Shown here: positions 28,453 to 37,587 of the stretch, piece after piece
How the letters are laid out: the number at the start of each line of letters is the position of its first letter
How positions within the stretch are numbered: position 1 is the first letter of the stretch
Source: Acidobacteriota bacterium
Lineage (GTDB): Bacteria > Acidobacteriota > Blastocatellia > Pyrinomonadales > Pyrinomonadaceae
Length of the DNA: 64,000 nt
Reading direction: 5' to 3'
NCBI GenBank assembly: GCA_020199775.1
Contig: JAIVJZ010000041.1
Span: 186,001-250,000 of the forward strand
The notes under the pieces: model-generated
What the model was told of the DNA's origin: nothing
What the model saw: the letters and a program-made list of their open reading frames with translations, nothing else
The model's database searches: none
Program-made: the position numbers and the translations under genes

Positions 28453-29009
28453 TTACTTCTCGGCGGCTTTAGCGCGCGCCTCCATGTCCATCAGCATGCG
28501 GTTGATCCAGTAAGTGTCGCAGCGGGCTATCGTGTCGGGCATCTGCCCGAGCGCGAACGCCAGTGCGATGATGTTCTGCTCGGGCAGCGGCTCGCCGGAT
28601 TTGCCTCCAGACTTGTACCAGGCGGTCAGGAGTTGGAGGCTGACGTGTTTGGGGAGGTGCTCTCCTCAATGGCTTTGCTGATGGCGTCCACGTGCGTGGT
28701 GTCCATGCCCCCGAAATATTTCTCGTCCGGTTTGACCGAAAACTCGTCGCCCACGCCCACGCCGAAGAGCGGGATACTCAGCACGAGGAAAGCGAGCTGC
28801 TTGGCGACCGCCGCGGCGCGCTCCTTACCTTCCAAGCCTTCGAGGTCTGGGAACTCTTCCGTCTCATCAAGAGACAGCCCGCGGTAGAAGACATCCGCCT
28901 CGACCGTTTCCTTGTCGCCGTTCTCCTTGAAAAATGTCAGCGTGGCCGTGGCCCTGTGGGGGGCGCGAGCGCTCAGCAGTCCCGCGTCATATAGTGGTGT
29001 TTGACTCAT
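28453..29009 (-). CDS. Tail assembly chaperone, GT-type frameshift fusion
   Basis: Two overlapping frames form the usual G/GT chaperone pair. Frame 0 runs 29009 to 28626 (127 aa, starting MSQTPLYDAGLL with AAGGAG upstream). The -1 frame continues from the slippery site at 28647-28653 to a stop at 28453-28455 and adds about 65 residues (HLPKHVSLQLLTAWYKSGGK, LGQMPDTIARCDTYWINRML). The second frame has no good start of its own, so a -1 shift is needed to reach it. The proteins coat the tape measure during tail assembly and are absent from the virion. The tape measure follows at once. Confidence 0.85.
28626..29009 (-). CDS. Tail assembly chaperone, unshifted G-type product
   Basis: 127 residues, frame-0 product. 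It contains FFKENGDKETVEADVFYRGL and a helical second half ending shortly after the slippery heptamer at STSPNTSASNS. A longer upstream frame to 29180 is rejected because it lacks a ribosome site and overlaps the tail tube gene. Confidence 0.8.
   Translation of the reverse strand: MSQTPLYDAGLLSARAPHRATATLTFFKENGDKETVEADVFYRGLSLDETEEFPDLEGLEGKERAAAVAKQLAFLVLSIPLFGVGVGDEFSVKPDEKYFGGMDTTHVDAISKAIEESTSPNTSASNS
28647..28653 (-). promoter_or_regulatory. -1 ribosomal frameshift site C_CCA_AAC
   Basis: Canonical X_XXY_YYZ heptamer in the correct phase of the frame-0 chaperone: codons CCA-AAC slip to CCC-AAA. It lies 21 bp before the frame-0 stop, in the overlap with the -1 frame. Confidence 0.9.
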
Positions 29010-29091
29010 TTCACTTGGCTCCTTGAGAAAATGCGCGGGACACCTCATCGGCATGACTCCCGCGCACGTGGTTGTTGAACTGCCGATGTAG

Positions 29092-29859
29092 TTAGTCGAG
29101 CAAGAGGACGTTCCCATATCGTCCGAGTTCCTCGCTCTCGGCCTTCGTCGAGTCGGCGAGGAGGACGATCTCCAGTTCATAGGTCGCGTGCTCGTCGCCC
29201 TTCAGATCAACTTTCTTCGCGGGCATCAGCGAGCAGTCGTACAATTCGGCGAGCATCTTTTTCTTGCCGCTGTTGTTGCCGATGTTGATGCCTTTGAAGC
29301 GCAGGAATTTATTGGACGCGCGCTTCGAGAGAATCGCGACGCGCGTCGAGGCCGCGTTGGTGAACGCCGCTTTAAAAGGCTGGGTGAAGCCGGTGACGAG
29401 GATAAATTTGACGTCGCCGTAATCGGCATCGACCGTGTAGTTCGTGCCTTCGACGAGGGTGGCCGGCGAGCCGGCGCTGTCCGTGATGACGACGGAAGAG
29501 GCAACGCCGGCGAAGCCGGGCAGCCGGTGCGTCTCGCCCGCGAGGATGCCGGACGGGAACGCTTGGTTCGTCACACTGCCGCCCGCGTTCGCGGTCTTCT
29601 TCCCGTGCAGGATGAGTTCGAGATTCTTGGCGGTCGCTTCCTTGAGCGTGATGCTCGCCTTGACCGTGCGCTTGGTAGGCACGTGCGCGTCCTGCACGTT
29701 CTCCTCGCCGCTCGTGGCGAAGTTCTCGGCATAGTCTTTCGTGACCTCGATGCTGATGAGCGGGACTTCGCCCACATCGGTGAGTGCGCCGGGAGCGCCG
29801 TTAGCGTCGCGGTCGGCGACCTGCAGTTTGCCTTTGCCGAGATAATATTCAGTTGCCAT
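29092..29859 (-). CDS. Major tail tube protein
   Basis: 255 residues, beta-rich. MATEYYLGKGKLQVADRDANG at the start, ISIEVTKDYAENFATSGEEN, and a long central loop followed by AILSKRASNKFLRFKGINIG suit siphovirus tube subunits. It lies between the tail terminator and the chaperone pair, which is the standard tail-tube position. It polymerises around the tape measure. Confidence 0.8.
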   Translation of the reverse strand: MATEYYLGKGKLQVADRDANGAPGALTDVGEVPLISIEVTKDYAENFATSGEENVQDAHVPTKRTVKASITLKEATAKNLELILHGKKTANAGGSVTNQAFPSGILAGETHRLPGFAGVASSVVITDSAGSPATLVEGTNYTVDADYGDVKFILVTGFTQPFKAAFTNAASTRVAILSKRASNKFLRFKGINIGNNSGKKKMLAELYDCSLMPAKKVDLKGDEHATYELEIVLLADSTKAESEELGRYGNVLLLD

Positions 29860-29873
29860 TGCCTTTTCCTCTT

Positions 29874-30323
29874 CTACTGGTAGGGATCGAACGTGTCGGT
29901 CAAATACTCGATGATGAACTCGACCGCTCCGCCGGCGACGATCATCGCTTCTGTCGGGATGATGAAACCTTCTGAGGCCGGCTCGGTGTCCGTCGCCAGA
30001 TCACCCCATGTCATATCAACGCCGACCGCTTTAACCACATCGCCCATCATCTTGCGCAGTTCGCGCGGCCTGGTACCGCCTCTAACGAAGAACCGCACCT
30101 GCACCCTCAACTTGTGCGTCACACGAAGCGAACTCTTGTTCTCTTTCGTGATGTCGTCGGGCAGATCGCAGACGCCGAGTGCCGGTAACTGGTCATCGTC
30201 AAACCGCTCCGGCCAGTCTTCCACGAGCACGCCAACGTCCGTCTGGTAGCCGTTTTCTATCCGAATAGTCTGCATCCTGACGATGACCGCATCGACTATC
30301 TTTTGTCGTTTGGTATCAGCCAT
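29874..30323 (-). CDS. Tail terminator-like protein
   Basis: 149 residues with the alpha/beta pattern of minor tail proteins U/terminators (QKIVDAVIVRMQTIRIENGY, LRVTHKLRVQVRFFVRGG, EFIIEYLTDTFDPYQ). It begins in the stop codon of the previous gene, so translation is coupled, and precedes the tail tube. Assignment is by position and sequence style. Confidence 0.65.
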   Translation of the reverse strand: MADTKRQKIVDAVIVRMQTIRIENGYQTDVGVLVEDWPERFDDDQLPALGVCDLPDDITKENKSSLRVTHKLRVQVRFFVRGGTRPRELRKMMGDVVKAVGVDMTWGDLATDTEPASEGFIIPTEAMIVAGGAVEFIIEYLTDTFDPYQ

Positions 30324-30622
30324 TATTCAGCCAGGTAGACGGTCGAGACGCCGGTCCCGTCCGGCCTGATGCGCTCGATGCGATAAGTCGCGCCGTTCAC
30401 TGTCGCCGTGTCGCCGCGCTTCACAGCGGCGAGCGACGCGGTCGGAGCCTGCAGGAACGGCGCGGCCTCCTCGATCTGGGTGGAGTAGATCTCCACCGAT
30501 TGCGAGGGGTCGTTAAAAATGACCGCGACTGTTGCCAGCACCGTCTCGCCTCGCTTGAAGACGGCCTGCACAGCAAAGCCTCGGTTTACGTCAAAGAACT
30601 GTAAGAGGTCTTCGGTGAACAC
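30323..30622 (-). CDS. Head-tail joining protein (gpFII-like)
   Basis: 99 residues with a beta-barrel pattern as in the FII/head-tail joining family (DFF-like MFTEDLLQFFDVNRGFAVQA, GDTATVNGATYRIERIRPDG near the end). The size and position between capsid and tail terminator fit the family. Confidence 0.7.
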   Translation of the reverse strand: MFTEDLLQFFDVNRGFAVQAVFKRGETVLATVAVIFNDPSQSVEIYSTQIEEAAPFLQAPTASLAAVKRGDTATVNGATYRIERIRPDGTGVSTVYLAE

Positions 30623-30625
30623 CGG

Positions 30626-30916
30626 CTAGCCTCTCCTGGGTTTGTTCCGGGCCGGAGCAGGAGCGACAACGGCGGGTCTGGCTTCGTCATTGACGGACGG
30701 AAGACTCGCAGGCTCGCTTGTCGGTACCGGCTCCGGCTCGGAGGCTTGGCGCGCGCGTCCCTCATTGAGGAGCTGCATACCGAAATAGTCGGGCACGGTG
30801 TGGGTCTCGCCGGGTAAGAGGTCTTTGCCCTCGAAGAAGACTCCATAAATCATCCTGACGCGCATCGACCTTTTACCCTCCGCCACTACCCTGCCCTGTA
30901 AATCAACAATCTGCAT
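30626..30916 (-). CDS. Small head-region protein (96 aa)
   Basis: Begins MQIVDLQGRVVAEGKRSMRV and ends in a Pro/Ala-rich basic tail. It sits directly behind the capsid gene in the place of small head completion or connector proteins. No family recognised. Confidence 0.55.
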   Translation of the reverse strand: MQIVDLQGRVVAEGKRSMRVRMIYGVFFEGKDLLPGETHTVPDYFGMQLLNEGRARQASEPEPVPTSEPASLPSVNDEARPAVVAPAPARNKPRRG

Positions 30917-30929
30917 GTGCGACTTGTGA

Positions 30930-32837
30930 TTACGCCGTCAGCGCGTCCTTGATGGCGGCGAACGCTTCCGCATAGCGGAGGACGATGTCAACCATCTCGA
31001 ACGAGGTCACTTCGATCATGCCCTGCTTCTTCAAGCGGAAAGGATCGACCACCAACTCCAGCGCGCCCCACTCGCCGACGAGCAGCTCGGAGAACACACC
31101 GAAGATGATCGCGTGAGCGATGCCGTCCGACGTGCCCTTCGTGAGGTTCGAGGGAACCTGGTTCGTGGATTCGGCGCGATAGCCGTTGACTTCCGAACCG
31201 CGCCACACCGGCAGCGCCGCCGTGTTGCCGAGTTCCGGGGTCTTCTTCAGCTTGCCGCGGATGCCGGTCGTCGTCAGATAACCCATGGCCGCCGTGTCGG
31301 CGTTGGCCGCGATGATGGCGCTTTCGAGGTCGACCATGTGGTCGTAGGTCGGGACGCCACCGTTCGCGCCAATGGAGACAGCACCGATGCCGTTCGTGTT
31401 CAGGATGCCCCGCGGTTGATTCCCCGCGCCGGAACCATTGATGGCAGCGAGATCGATGGCGAGCGCGTGGATGAGCGCGAGGTCTTCGCGCACGAGCGAC
31501 TCCACGTCTACGACTGACTGCACCAGCAACTGGCGCGAGTATGACGTAGAGGCTTGCAGCGTCTTCGGCGTGAGCGAGACGCTGCCGAGCGTCATGCTGG
31601 AGTCGGGGACGTCGGCACCGGAATTCTCACCGACCCACGTGGCGGTCGCCGCGCCGGTCTGTTTCGGGAAGCCGACGGGGCCCTGCAGGCCGGCTAGCAG
31701 GCGCGCGCCGAGGGCGAAGATCTTCGCCTTGTTGCGCAGCATCGAGATGAAGTCGCCCGCCTCGGTGAACTTTGTTTCCGCGCCCTTGGTGGCGGTAGCG
31801 GAGTCGAGGCCGGCGCGGGTGAACACGAGGACGCCGCCGGCACGCTTGTAGTTCGAGGGTAGTTGCTTCTCCAGTTCCTGGTGAACTTCCAGTTCCAGGC
31901 CGTCCAGGTTGCCGTCGGCGGAACCCATGATGGCGCGGGCGATGGAGTAGCGGGACTGCTCCTTGCGGCTCAGGTCGACGTGCGCCTGCGTGGGCGTCGC
32001 TTCCTGCGCCGTCTTCAGTTTCTCGTGCACAGCGCGTTTGAACTCCTCGACCGTTTTGCCATCGGCGTGAAAGCTGCGCGCCATGTCTGCCTGGCCGTAG
32101 AACTCGCCGAGTTCCCGGAACTGTTCCATCAGTTCTTTTTCTTCCATGATCTTATTCGTCCTCACTTCGATTGGTTGGTTGTTGGCGCGCGCAGTTTCTG
32201 CGCTCCTGTCTTGTTGGCGCTCCTGGTCAGGGGCGCAGATGTCGCACCCGTCGCCGCCGCACTCTGAGCAGGTGCGGGCGCGGGCATCCTCTTCTTCCTG
32301 GTTGCGCTCGGCCTCGGCATCTGCAAGCGAGCGGCCGACGCCGACGCTGATGTCCGCCGGGATCGCGACGATAGAGTTCTCAACCGGCTCCCACTTCGTG
32401 GCGCGGTAGATGTATTCGTCCTCCGACTTCTCGTCGAGTTCCATCTCGTGGACGATGAAGCCGACCGAGACGCCGCGGCGGATGCCGTCCTGCACGTCCT
32501 GGAAAATCTCTTCGCCGAGCGCGCTCCGGGAGAAGCGCACCATCGCGCGCGTGACGTGGCCGTCGTTCGAGACGGACTCGTGGACGCCGATCTGCTTCGT
32601 GCGGTCGTGGTCGAGGAGGAGCGGGCCGCCCTGCATCAGGCGGTCGAGAATGATGGAGCTGACGCTGTGGTCGAGAATGAGCTTGCCGAACCAGTGCTCG
32701 ATGGGCTGGTCGGAAGCGAAAGCGATCTCGATGGTGCGCGCTTCCTGGTCAACCTTCAGGTCTTCCCGCGTGAGGATGATCTGACGGTCGAGGCGCTTGC
32801 CGACGATTTCGCGAATGTCTGTTTTCTTCTGTCCCAT
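30930..32837 (-). CDS. Fused prohead protease - major capsid protein
   Basis: 635 residues. Residues about 10-180 are an HK97-type prohead protease: LILDHSVSSIILDRLM, LLLDHDRTKQIGVHESV with the catalytic His, and GVSVGFIVHEMELDEK with the Ser. A linker near residue 190 holds a CSECGGDGCDIC zinc-finger-like motif. From about residue 231 the HK97-fold major capsid protein follows, with a helical delta domain then SMLRNKAKIFALGARLLAGL, the P domain and the C-terminal DIVLRYAEAFAAI. An in-frame ATG at 32147 could also start the capsid alone. It makes the head shell after self-cleavage. Confidence 0.88.
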   Translation of the reverse strand: MGQKKTDIREIVGKRLDRQIILTREDLKVDQEARTIEIAFASDQPIEHWFGKLILDHSVSSIILDRLMQGGPLLLDHDRTKQIGVHESVSNDGHVTRAMVRFSRSALGEEIFQDVQDGIRRGVSVGFIVHEMELDEKSEDEYIYRATKWEPVENSIVAIPADISVGVGRSLADAEAERNQEEEDARARTCSECGGDGCDICAPDQERQQDRSAETARANNQPIEVRTNKIMEEKELMEQFRELGEFYGQADMARSFHADGKTVEEFKRAVHEKLKTAQEATPTQAHVDLSRKEQSRYSIARAIMGSADGNLDGLELEVHQELEKQLPSNYKRAGGVLVFTRAGLDSATATKGAETKFTEAGDFISMLRNKAKIFALGARLLAGLQGPVGFPKQTGAATATWVGENSGADVPDSSMTLGSVSLTPKTLQASTSYSRQLLVQSVVDVESLVREDLALIHALAIDLAAINGSGAGNQPRGILNTNGIGAVSIGANGGVPTYDHMVDLESAIIAANADTAAMGYLTTTGIRGKLKKTPELGNTAALPVWRGSEVNGYRAESTNQVPSNLTKGTSDGIAHAIIFGVFSELLVGEWGALELVVDPFRLKKQGMIEVTSFEMVDIVLRYAEAFAAIKDALTA

Positions 32838-32877
32838 AAAAGTTGCCGGCGAAGAGTTGTCTCTGTCTCCCCACCGG

Positions 32878-32909
32878 CAACTATATTCAGAATTGAAATT
32901 CTGTGTTTT
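32878..32909 (-). promoter_or_regulatory. Phage late promoter-like motif, copy 2 (capsid)
   Basis: AAAACACAGAAT, 12 bp, then TATAGTTG. The -10-like TATAGT at 32880-32885 stands about 43 bp before the capsid gene start. Shares the whole pattern with 38182-38213 and 40217-40248. It lies in the short gap between portal and capsid genes. Confidence 0.65.
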
Positions 32910-32917
32910 GGGAACGC

Positions 32918-34423
32918 CTAATCGGCCTCGTCCGGGGCTTTGGCCTTCGTCCCGGCGGAAGGTTTCCCGGCCACGATGCGGATCGCCTTTGCATCGAGTA
33001 ACTCCTGCTCGCTGGCGAGTTTGCCCACCGTCTCCTCGAAGTCCTCACCCTGCTCGGCCAGCGTGTCCGTGCGGGTCGCCAGCCCGTTGTTGATGGCAAG
33101 TACAGACGCCTGCACATCCTTCATCGGGTCGACCCACGCCCAGCCCCGCGGCTGCCACATCGGCTCGCGCAGGCGTTCGAAGTCTTGCGGGCGCAGGGCC
33201 AGCTCGCCCGTGAGCATGCCGGCCCGGAGCCAAGCCAGGTAGACCCGGCGGCAGAAGTGCTCGATGACAAAACCCTGCAGGCCGCGCCAGATGTCGCGTT
33301 CCTCCAGCAGGCCGATACGGGCCGACGAATAATTGACGGCGTTCAGGTCGTTGGCAAGCGCGAAGTAGGAGACATCGAGGCCGGCGGCGACGCTCCGGAG
33401 AATCTCCTTGACGAATTCTCCGTAGTTGGCGTTCGGGTGCGTCGGGTCGTAGCCCTCGAACGTGTAGCCGGGCGGCAGCTCCTGCAGCATGCCGGGCTGC
33501 AGGTCCTCGATGATTTGCCTGTTCTCATCCTGTAGGCCGGCGTACTCATCGTTCTCGGGCGGGATGAGAAATCCAGACTTGCACGCTCCCACTCTGGCGG
33601 CCACCAGTTCCGCCTCGCGGTAGCCGTTCAGGATTTTCGTGCCGAGCATGACCGCGTGCGCCCACGGAACGCCCCGCGTCTGGTTGTCATCTTCGGCGAC
33701 GAAGCAGTGGATGATCTCCTCGGCCGGGACGCGCGTGCGCTGCACGATGCTCGCGTCATAGTTTCCGCCATAGGTGTACTCGTCGGCCGGAGGCGTGAGC
33801 CAGTAGGCGAGGGGCCGGTCGTGCCGGTCCACCTCGACCGACATTATGATGCGTGTGCCGTCGCGGTTAACTACGTTGTATCCCTCATCGAGCCAGTTCA
33901 CGTCGATGAATTTGAGCGAAAAGCCGAAGCGGTTGTCCGCGACGATCATTCGGCAGAGCACCTCGCCGTCGCGAGCGATGGTTGCGATGAACATCTTCAG
34001 CGCGTCGACGAAGGAGAGCTTGCCCGAAGCGGAGCAGGTATCGGCGTGCGACCACTCCTTCCACTTCGCCTCGACGTGCTTCGTGGTCTCGTTGTCGAGC
34101 GCGCCCACGGCGTCCGCGAGCTTCGCTTGCAGCCTGATACCGTGTGGCCCGACGACGTTCGATCTCACCATGCTCAAAAACTTCTTCATGTAGGGGTCGT
34201 TGCGCGCGAGGTCTCTGCTCCGGGCTCGGAGGTTCCTGAGTTGCGAGCGCAGTTCCGAGCGCGTCGAAGTCGAGAAGAGCGTCCAATCGCCCGTAAGCCG
34301 GTTGGATACGGCCGCCTGGTAAGTGCGCTGGAGTGCCGCGGCCTTCTGGCGCGCGGCCTCCGCTTTGCGGCGGTCGGCGACGACTTGAGACATGGGCGGT
34401 GTTTCGAGATTGAGTGTGATCAT
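32918..34423 (-). CDS. Lambda-type portal protein
   Basis: 501 residues, lambda gpB family. LRARSRDLARNDPYMKKFLS, VRSNVVGPHGIRLQ and RVPAEEIIHCFVAEDDNQTR, with GVPWAHAVMLGTKILNGYRE, are the family signatures. It forms the dodecameric DNA entry ring at one vertex. It starts inside the stop of the gpW-like gene (ATGA). Confidence 0.9.
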   Translation of the reverse strand: MITLNLETPPMSQVVADRRKAEAARQKAAALQRTYQAAVSNRLTGDWTLFSTSTRSELRSQLRNLRARSRDLARNDPYMKKFLSMVRSNVVGPHGIRLQAKLADAVGALDNETTKHVEAKWKEWSHADTCSASGKLSFVDALKMFIATIARDGEVLCRMIVADNRFGFSLKFIDVNWLDEGYNVVNRDGTRIIMSVEVDRHDRPLAYWLTPPADEYTYGGNYDASIVQRTRVPAEEIIHCFVAEDDNQTRGVPWAHAVMLGTKILNGYREAELVAARVGACKSGFLIPPENDEYAGLQDENRQIIEDLQPGMLQELPPGYTFEGYDPTHPNANYGEFVKEILRSVAAGLDVSYFALANDLNAVNYSSARIGLLEERDIWRGLQGFVIEHFCRRVYLAWLRAGMLTGELALRPQDFERLREPMWQPRGWAWVDPMKDVQASVLAINNGLATRTDTLAEQGEDFEETVGKLASEQELLDAKAIRIVAGKPSAGTKAKAPDEAD

Positions 34424-34995
34424 GATGCGTTAGTGAACCTCGTGTAAATATTCTTGAGAAAGGGGGCGCCCTCCTTGAGGCTCGCCGCCCGCAACTCACG
34501 GGCGTAGAGCTGCGCGTACTTGGTGCGTACTGACAGGAGCTGCTCGACGGGGATGCGCATCAACTGCCGGTTGCCGATCATGTACATGTGCTGGTCGGTC
34601 GTGGCGCGCCCCTCGATGGTCGCGTCTATGGCGTCGAGAATCTTCTTGACCTGGCTGCGCCCGTCATAGGTGCCTTCCAGCCCTGCGAGGCCGGGCCGCA
34701 CTTCGGTCTGCCCGGAGTCGATCATGTACTTCTCGCCGTCCTTTTCGACCCACGTCTGCCAGTAGTAAGTCCCCGCCGCGAGCGGGGCGGTGGTCGCGGC
34801 GGGCACGGCGATCAAGAACTGGTTGCCGTCGGCCACGCCCGCGGCGTCAAAGCCGTCAGCAGTGACACCGCGGAAGTGCGTCGTCAGCGCCCAACCGTCC
34901 GCCGGGTTGTAATCGGCCAGCTTTTTCGTCCACTTGAGGCTCTCTCCGGCGACGAAAGATTCGGGCTCGTAAGTCGGAATGTTATCTATGCTCAT
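34420..34995 (-). CDS. gpW-like head-tail connector with N-terminal beta domain
   Basis: 191 residues. The first 100 are beta-rich and resemble an Ig-like fold common in phage proteins at this locus (TYYWQTWVEKDGEKYMIDSG). The rest is helical: KKILDAIDATIEGRATTDQH, IGNRQLMRIPVEQLLSVRTK, matching the helix-hairpin-helix of gpW-type connectors. The place between large terminase and portal is also that of gpW in lambda. Confidence 0.7.
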   Translation of the reverse strand: MSIDNIPTYEPESFVAGESLKWTKKLADYNPADGWALTTHFRGVTADGFDAAGVADGNQFLIAVPAATTAPLAAGTYYWQTWVEKDGEKYMIDSGQTEVRPGLAGLEGTYDGRSQVKKILDAIDATIEGRATTDQHMYMIGNRQLMRIPVEQLLSVRTKYAQLYARELRAASLKEGAPFLKNIYTRFTNAS

Positions 34996-35001
34996 CTGCT
35001 G

Positions 35002-36909
35002 CTATCTCCATCCGTTCGTAAAGCTATTAGGTCCCCGGCCGCGGCCGACGAATGATTGAGGTGGCGGAGTGTTGGCTGCAGGCTTCCGCCCTGGCTGCTG
35101 CAGTTCCTCCTCCGCCCCGTATCCCGCCTGGCGGGATTTCTTAACCATCGCCTCGTGCAGCTTCCGCCAGTTCGGGTTGAGGATGGCGCACGCGGCCATC
35201 GCGTAGACCCGGTTGTCGAGCGCTTCGTTGCGCGCCGACGGCTTGATCTTCTCCCACTTGCGCACGCCCACGCCGCGCGTGTAGCGCGTGACGGGCCGCT
35301 CGCTCCTGAGCTGCTTGAAGTAATCGTCCCCGCGCGCCACGGGGAAGTGGCAGTAGCCGGGTCCCGGCTCTTCGACCAGGAGGTTGGCGGCGATGGTGTC
35401 TTTAGCCGTCTCGGTGCCGACGGTGAAGAGACGCACGGGCGGGCGCCCCTGCAGGCTGGGCTTCGAGATGATGGGTTTGCCGGGCGTGTTTGCCCCCTTG
35501 ACCGAGTACCAGCGCCGGCCGGCGTTCTCGCGGCAGAAGCGATAGACCTCCTGCGTGTGGTGGCCGCCGGAGTCTACAGCCGCCGCCATCACGCAGACCT
35601 CGCTCCCATCCGCCCGGGTGAACGGCGTCGTCCACAAGTGCTTCAAATCTTCCCAGACCTGTCGCTGTGACGGATCGCCGACGAGGACCTGATAATCGAG
35701 CGACCACGTCTCGCCGTCCAGGCCGATGCCGACGATCTCCGTCTCGATGCGGTCGCCCTGCACGTCAGCGCCGGCGACGATGACGAGCACGCCATCAGGA
35801 ACTTCGGCCTCATACTCTTCGCGACGCCCTTCGAGATCTTCCGTGCTGGCCTGCTGAGTTATCGACTCCCAGCCCTCACCGAGAGAAGTATTTACGAAAA
35901 CTTTTAGAGTCGCTTGATTCTTTTTGGCCTCAAGGAAGTTCAGCGCCATGGCACCCCAGGACACGAACGGCGAATAGATCTCGTTGATAAAAAATCCGGC
36001 GCGACCGGTGAAAGGTTTCGCTGCGCGCCACTCGCCGCGCGCGAGCATCTCCGTCTTGTGCTCGTGCTCGATTACGCAGCCGCTCTCGCACACGTAGTAG
36101 GCGTCGCCGGCCGTCTCTTCGGAGTCCCATTTAACGCGCGCCCAAGCGAGTGATTGATATACGCCGCAGTGAGGACACGGCACGAAGTACTTGCGCTGGT
36201 CGGAGTTCTCATACTCCAGTTCGATGGCCGTAAAGCGGCGCGCGTCGGGCGGCGCGCCCGGCTCCAGTTCCAGACGGTCGCGCGGCGTCGAGACCTTCAC
36301 GATGACCGCGTCCTCGAATGTCGTCGCGCGCTTCTCGGCGAGCTTGGCCGGGTCGCCCTCGCTTGTGGTCTTGAAGGCGTCCCGCTCATCGAGGATGACG
36401 ACGCGGCGCGGGCGCGAGGAGAGCGTCGCCGGCGAGGTGGCGTGCGCGATGGCGAGATGGCCACCGGGGAAAGACTTGCCACCGATGGTGTTGTTCGAGT
36501 CGCGCGAGCGCGCGTCCCCGACGAGGTTCGCGAGCACCGGCGTGTCGCGAATCATCGGGGCGAGCGATTCCTTCGACCATGCCTCCGCCTTGTCTTCGGT
36601 CTCGGCTACGAAGATGATCGGCGACGGGTCGGCGTGCATGAAGAAACCGAGAATATTGTTACAGCATTCGGTCTTGCCCACCTGTGCGGATGCGACTAGG
36701 ATGATCTCCCGGATGCCGGGCTTGCCGACCGTGTCCATGATCTCGACCAAGTACGGCGCCAGTTCGTTCCGCCAGCGGCCCGGGCGCGCGCTGCGCTCGG
36801 CCGAGAGAAACCTGTAGGTCGCCGCCCACTGTGAGACGGTCAGGGATGATTCGGGAATCGCCGAGGCTATCGCCTCAGAGAAAACGCTTGTGATCGTCTC
36901 GGAGGTCAT
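35002..36909 (-). CDS. Terminase large subunit (GpA family)
   Basis: 635 residues from the ATG at 36909; the long frame upstream to 37242 only shadows the small terminase. The ATPase has the Walker A-like VASAQVGKTE (residues 72-81) and Walker B RRVVILDERDAF. A zinc-finger-like CPHCG with a later CESGC follows, then the nuclease domain with VIVAGADVQGDRIE. It cuts and pumps DNA into the prohead. It overlaps terS by 35 bp. Confidence 0.93.
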   Translation of the reverse strand: MTSETITSVFSEAIASAIPESSLTVSQWAATYRFLSAERSARPGRWRNELAPYLVEIMDTVGKPGIREIILVASAQVGKTECCNNILGFFMHADPSPIIFVAETEDKAEAWSKESLAPMIRDTPVLANLVGDARSRDSNNTIGGKSFPGGHLAIAHATSPATLSSRPRRVVILDERDAFKTTSEGDPAKLAEKRATTFEDAVIVKVSTPRDRLELEPGAPPDARRFTAIELEYENSDQRKYFVPCPHCGVYQSLAWARVKWDSEETAGDAYYVCESGCVIEHEHKTEMLARGEWRAAKPFTGRAGFFINEIYSPFVSWGAMALNFLEAKKNQATLKVFVNTSLGEGWESITQQASTEDLEGRREEYEAEVPDGVLVIVAGADVQGDRIETEIVGIGLDGETWSLDYQVLVGDPSQRQVWEDLKHLWTTPFTRADGSEVCVMAAAVDSGGHHTQEVYRFCRENAGRRWYSVKGANTPGKPIISKPSLQGRPPVRLFTVGTETAKDTIAANLLVEEPGPGYCHFPVARGDDYFKQLRSERPVTRYTRGVGVRKWEKIKPSARNEALDNRVYAMAACAILNPNWRKLHEAMVKKSRQAGYGAEEELQQPGRKPAANTPPPQSFVGRGRGPNSFTNGWR

Positions 36910-37330
36910 TGAATATCCGCCCCAGCTCGCGCTGCAGGGTCTCGGTGATCTGTGCCGCGGATTCGGCCTTGTATAGCTGCTGCGAGATCTCGCGCGGGAA
37001 CCTGACGCCGATGCGGTTCTGCACACCTTTGAACAGACGGAGCGTGTAGTCGGCGACTTCCTTCGTCGAAACGACTTCACCGCGCTCGCGCTGGAAGTCC
37101 AACTCCTTGAGATCGGCCTCGGCCTGCATCTTACGTAGCTTCGCCGCATCCATCTCGGTCGATTCGCCGCTGATGAGTGCCGGCAGCGCATCGGCGAGCG
37201 AGTAGGTCTTCGCATTCTTCGCCCCGCCCGCGAACGGGACATCGACGAGCCGCTTCGTCACGGTCGCCCGGTCGAGGCCGGAGAGCGTCGCGAGTTGCGA
37301 GATTGAATAGAGTTCGGTGGCGTCGCTCAT
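36875..37330 (-). CDS. Terminase small subunit (Nu1-like)
   Basis: 151 residues. An N-terminal winged HTH (YSISQLATLSGLDRATVTKR) is followed by a helical coil with DAAKLRKMQAEADLKELDFQ, typical of the DNA-packaging Nu1 family. It recognises the packaging site and hands DNA to the large subunit. Its start overlaps the previous stop as ATGA. Confidence 0.88.
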   Translation of the reverse strand: MSDATELYSISQLATLSGLDRATVTKRLVDVPFAGGAKNAKTYSLADALPALISGESTEMDAAKLRKMQAEADLKELDFQRERGEVVSTKEVADYTLRLFKGVQNRIGVRFPREISQQLYKAESAAQITETLQRELGRIFNDLRDDHKRFL

Positions 37331-37587
37331 ACCTTAGCCTCTGCGGTCTGCCGCGCCGTCCTTTGTCCTACGATAGTTGCGAGGAGCCACGCGCAATGGC
37401 ACGCCGTCAGCACATCCGGAAGAGTTTCGACCAGGAAATTTCGCACGCGATACTTCGTCCGCTTCTCTGTCTTCCCGCCCGCCAGGTTAAAATCGACCTC
37501 GTAACCTTCGGCCTGCACATAGATGGTCGCCCTGCACGAGGGGCAACACGGCTTGTTGGGATCGGGGATGTAAGGGGTAGTAGTCAC
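37327..37587 (-). CDS. Small zinc-ribbon-like phage protein (86 aa)
   Basis: Opens on a GTG that overlaps the preceding stop (GTGA) and ends in the terS start. The cysteines CCPSC near residue 15 and CHC near residue 63 could bind zinc. Tight coupling on both sides supports a real gene in the packaging block. Function unknown. Confidence 0.6.
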   Translation of the reverse strand: MTTTPYIPDPNKPCCPSCRATIYVQAEGYEVDFNLAGGKTEKRTKYRVRNFLVETLPDVLTACHCAWLLATIVGQRTARQTAEAKV

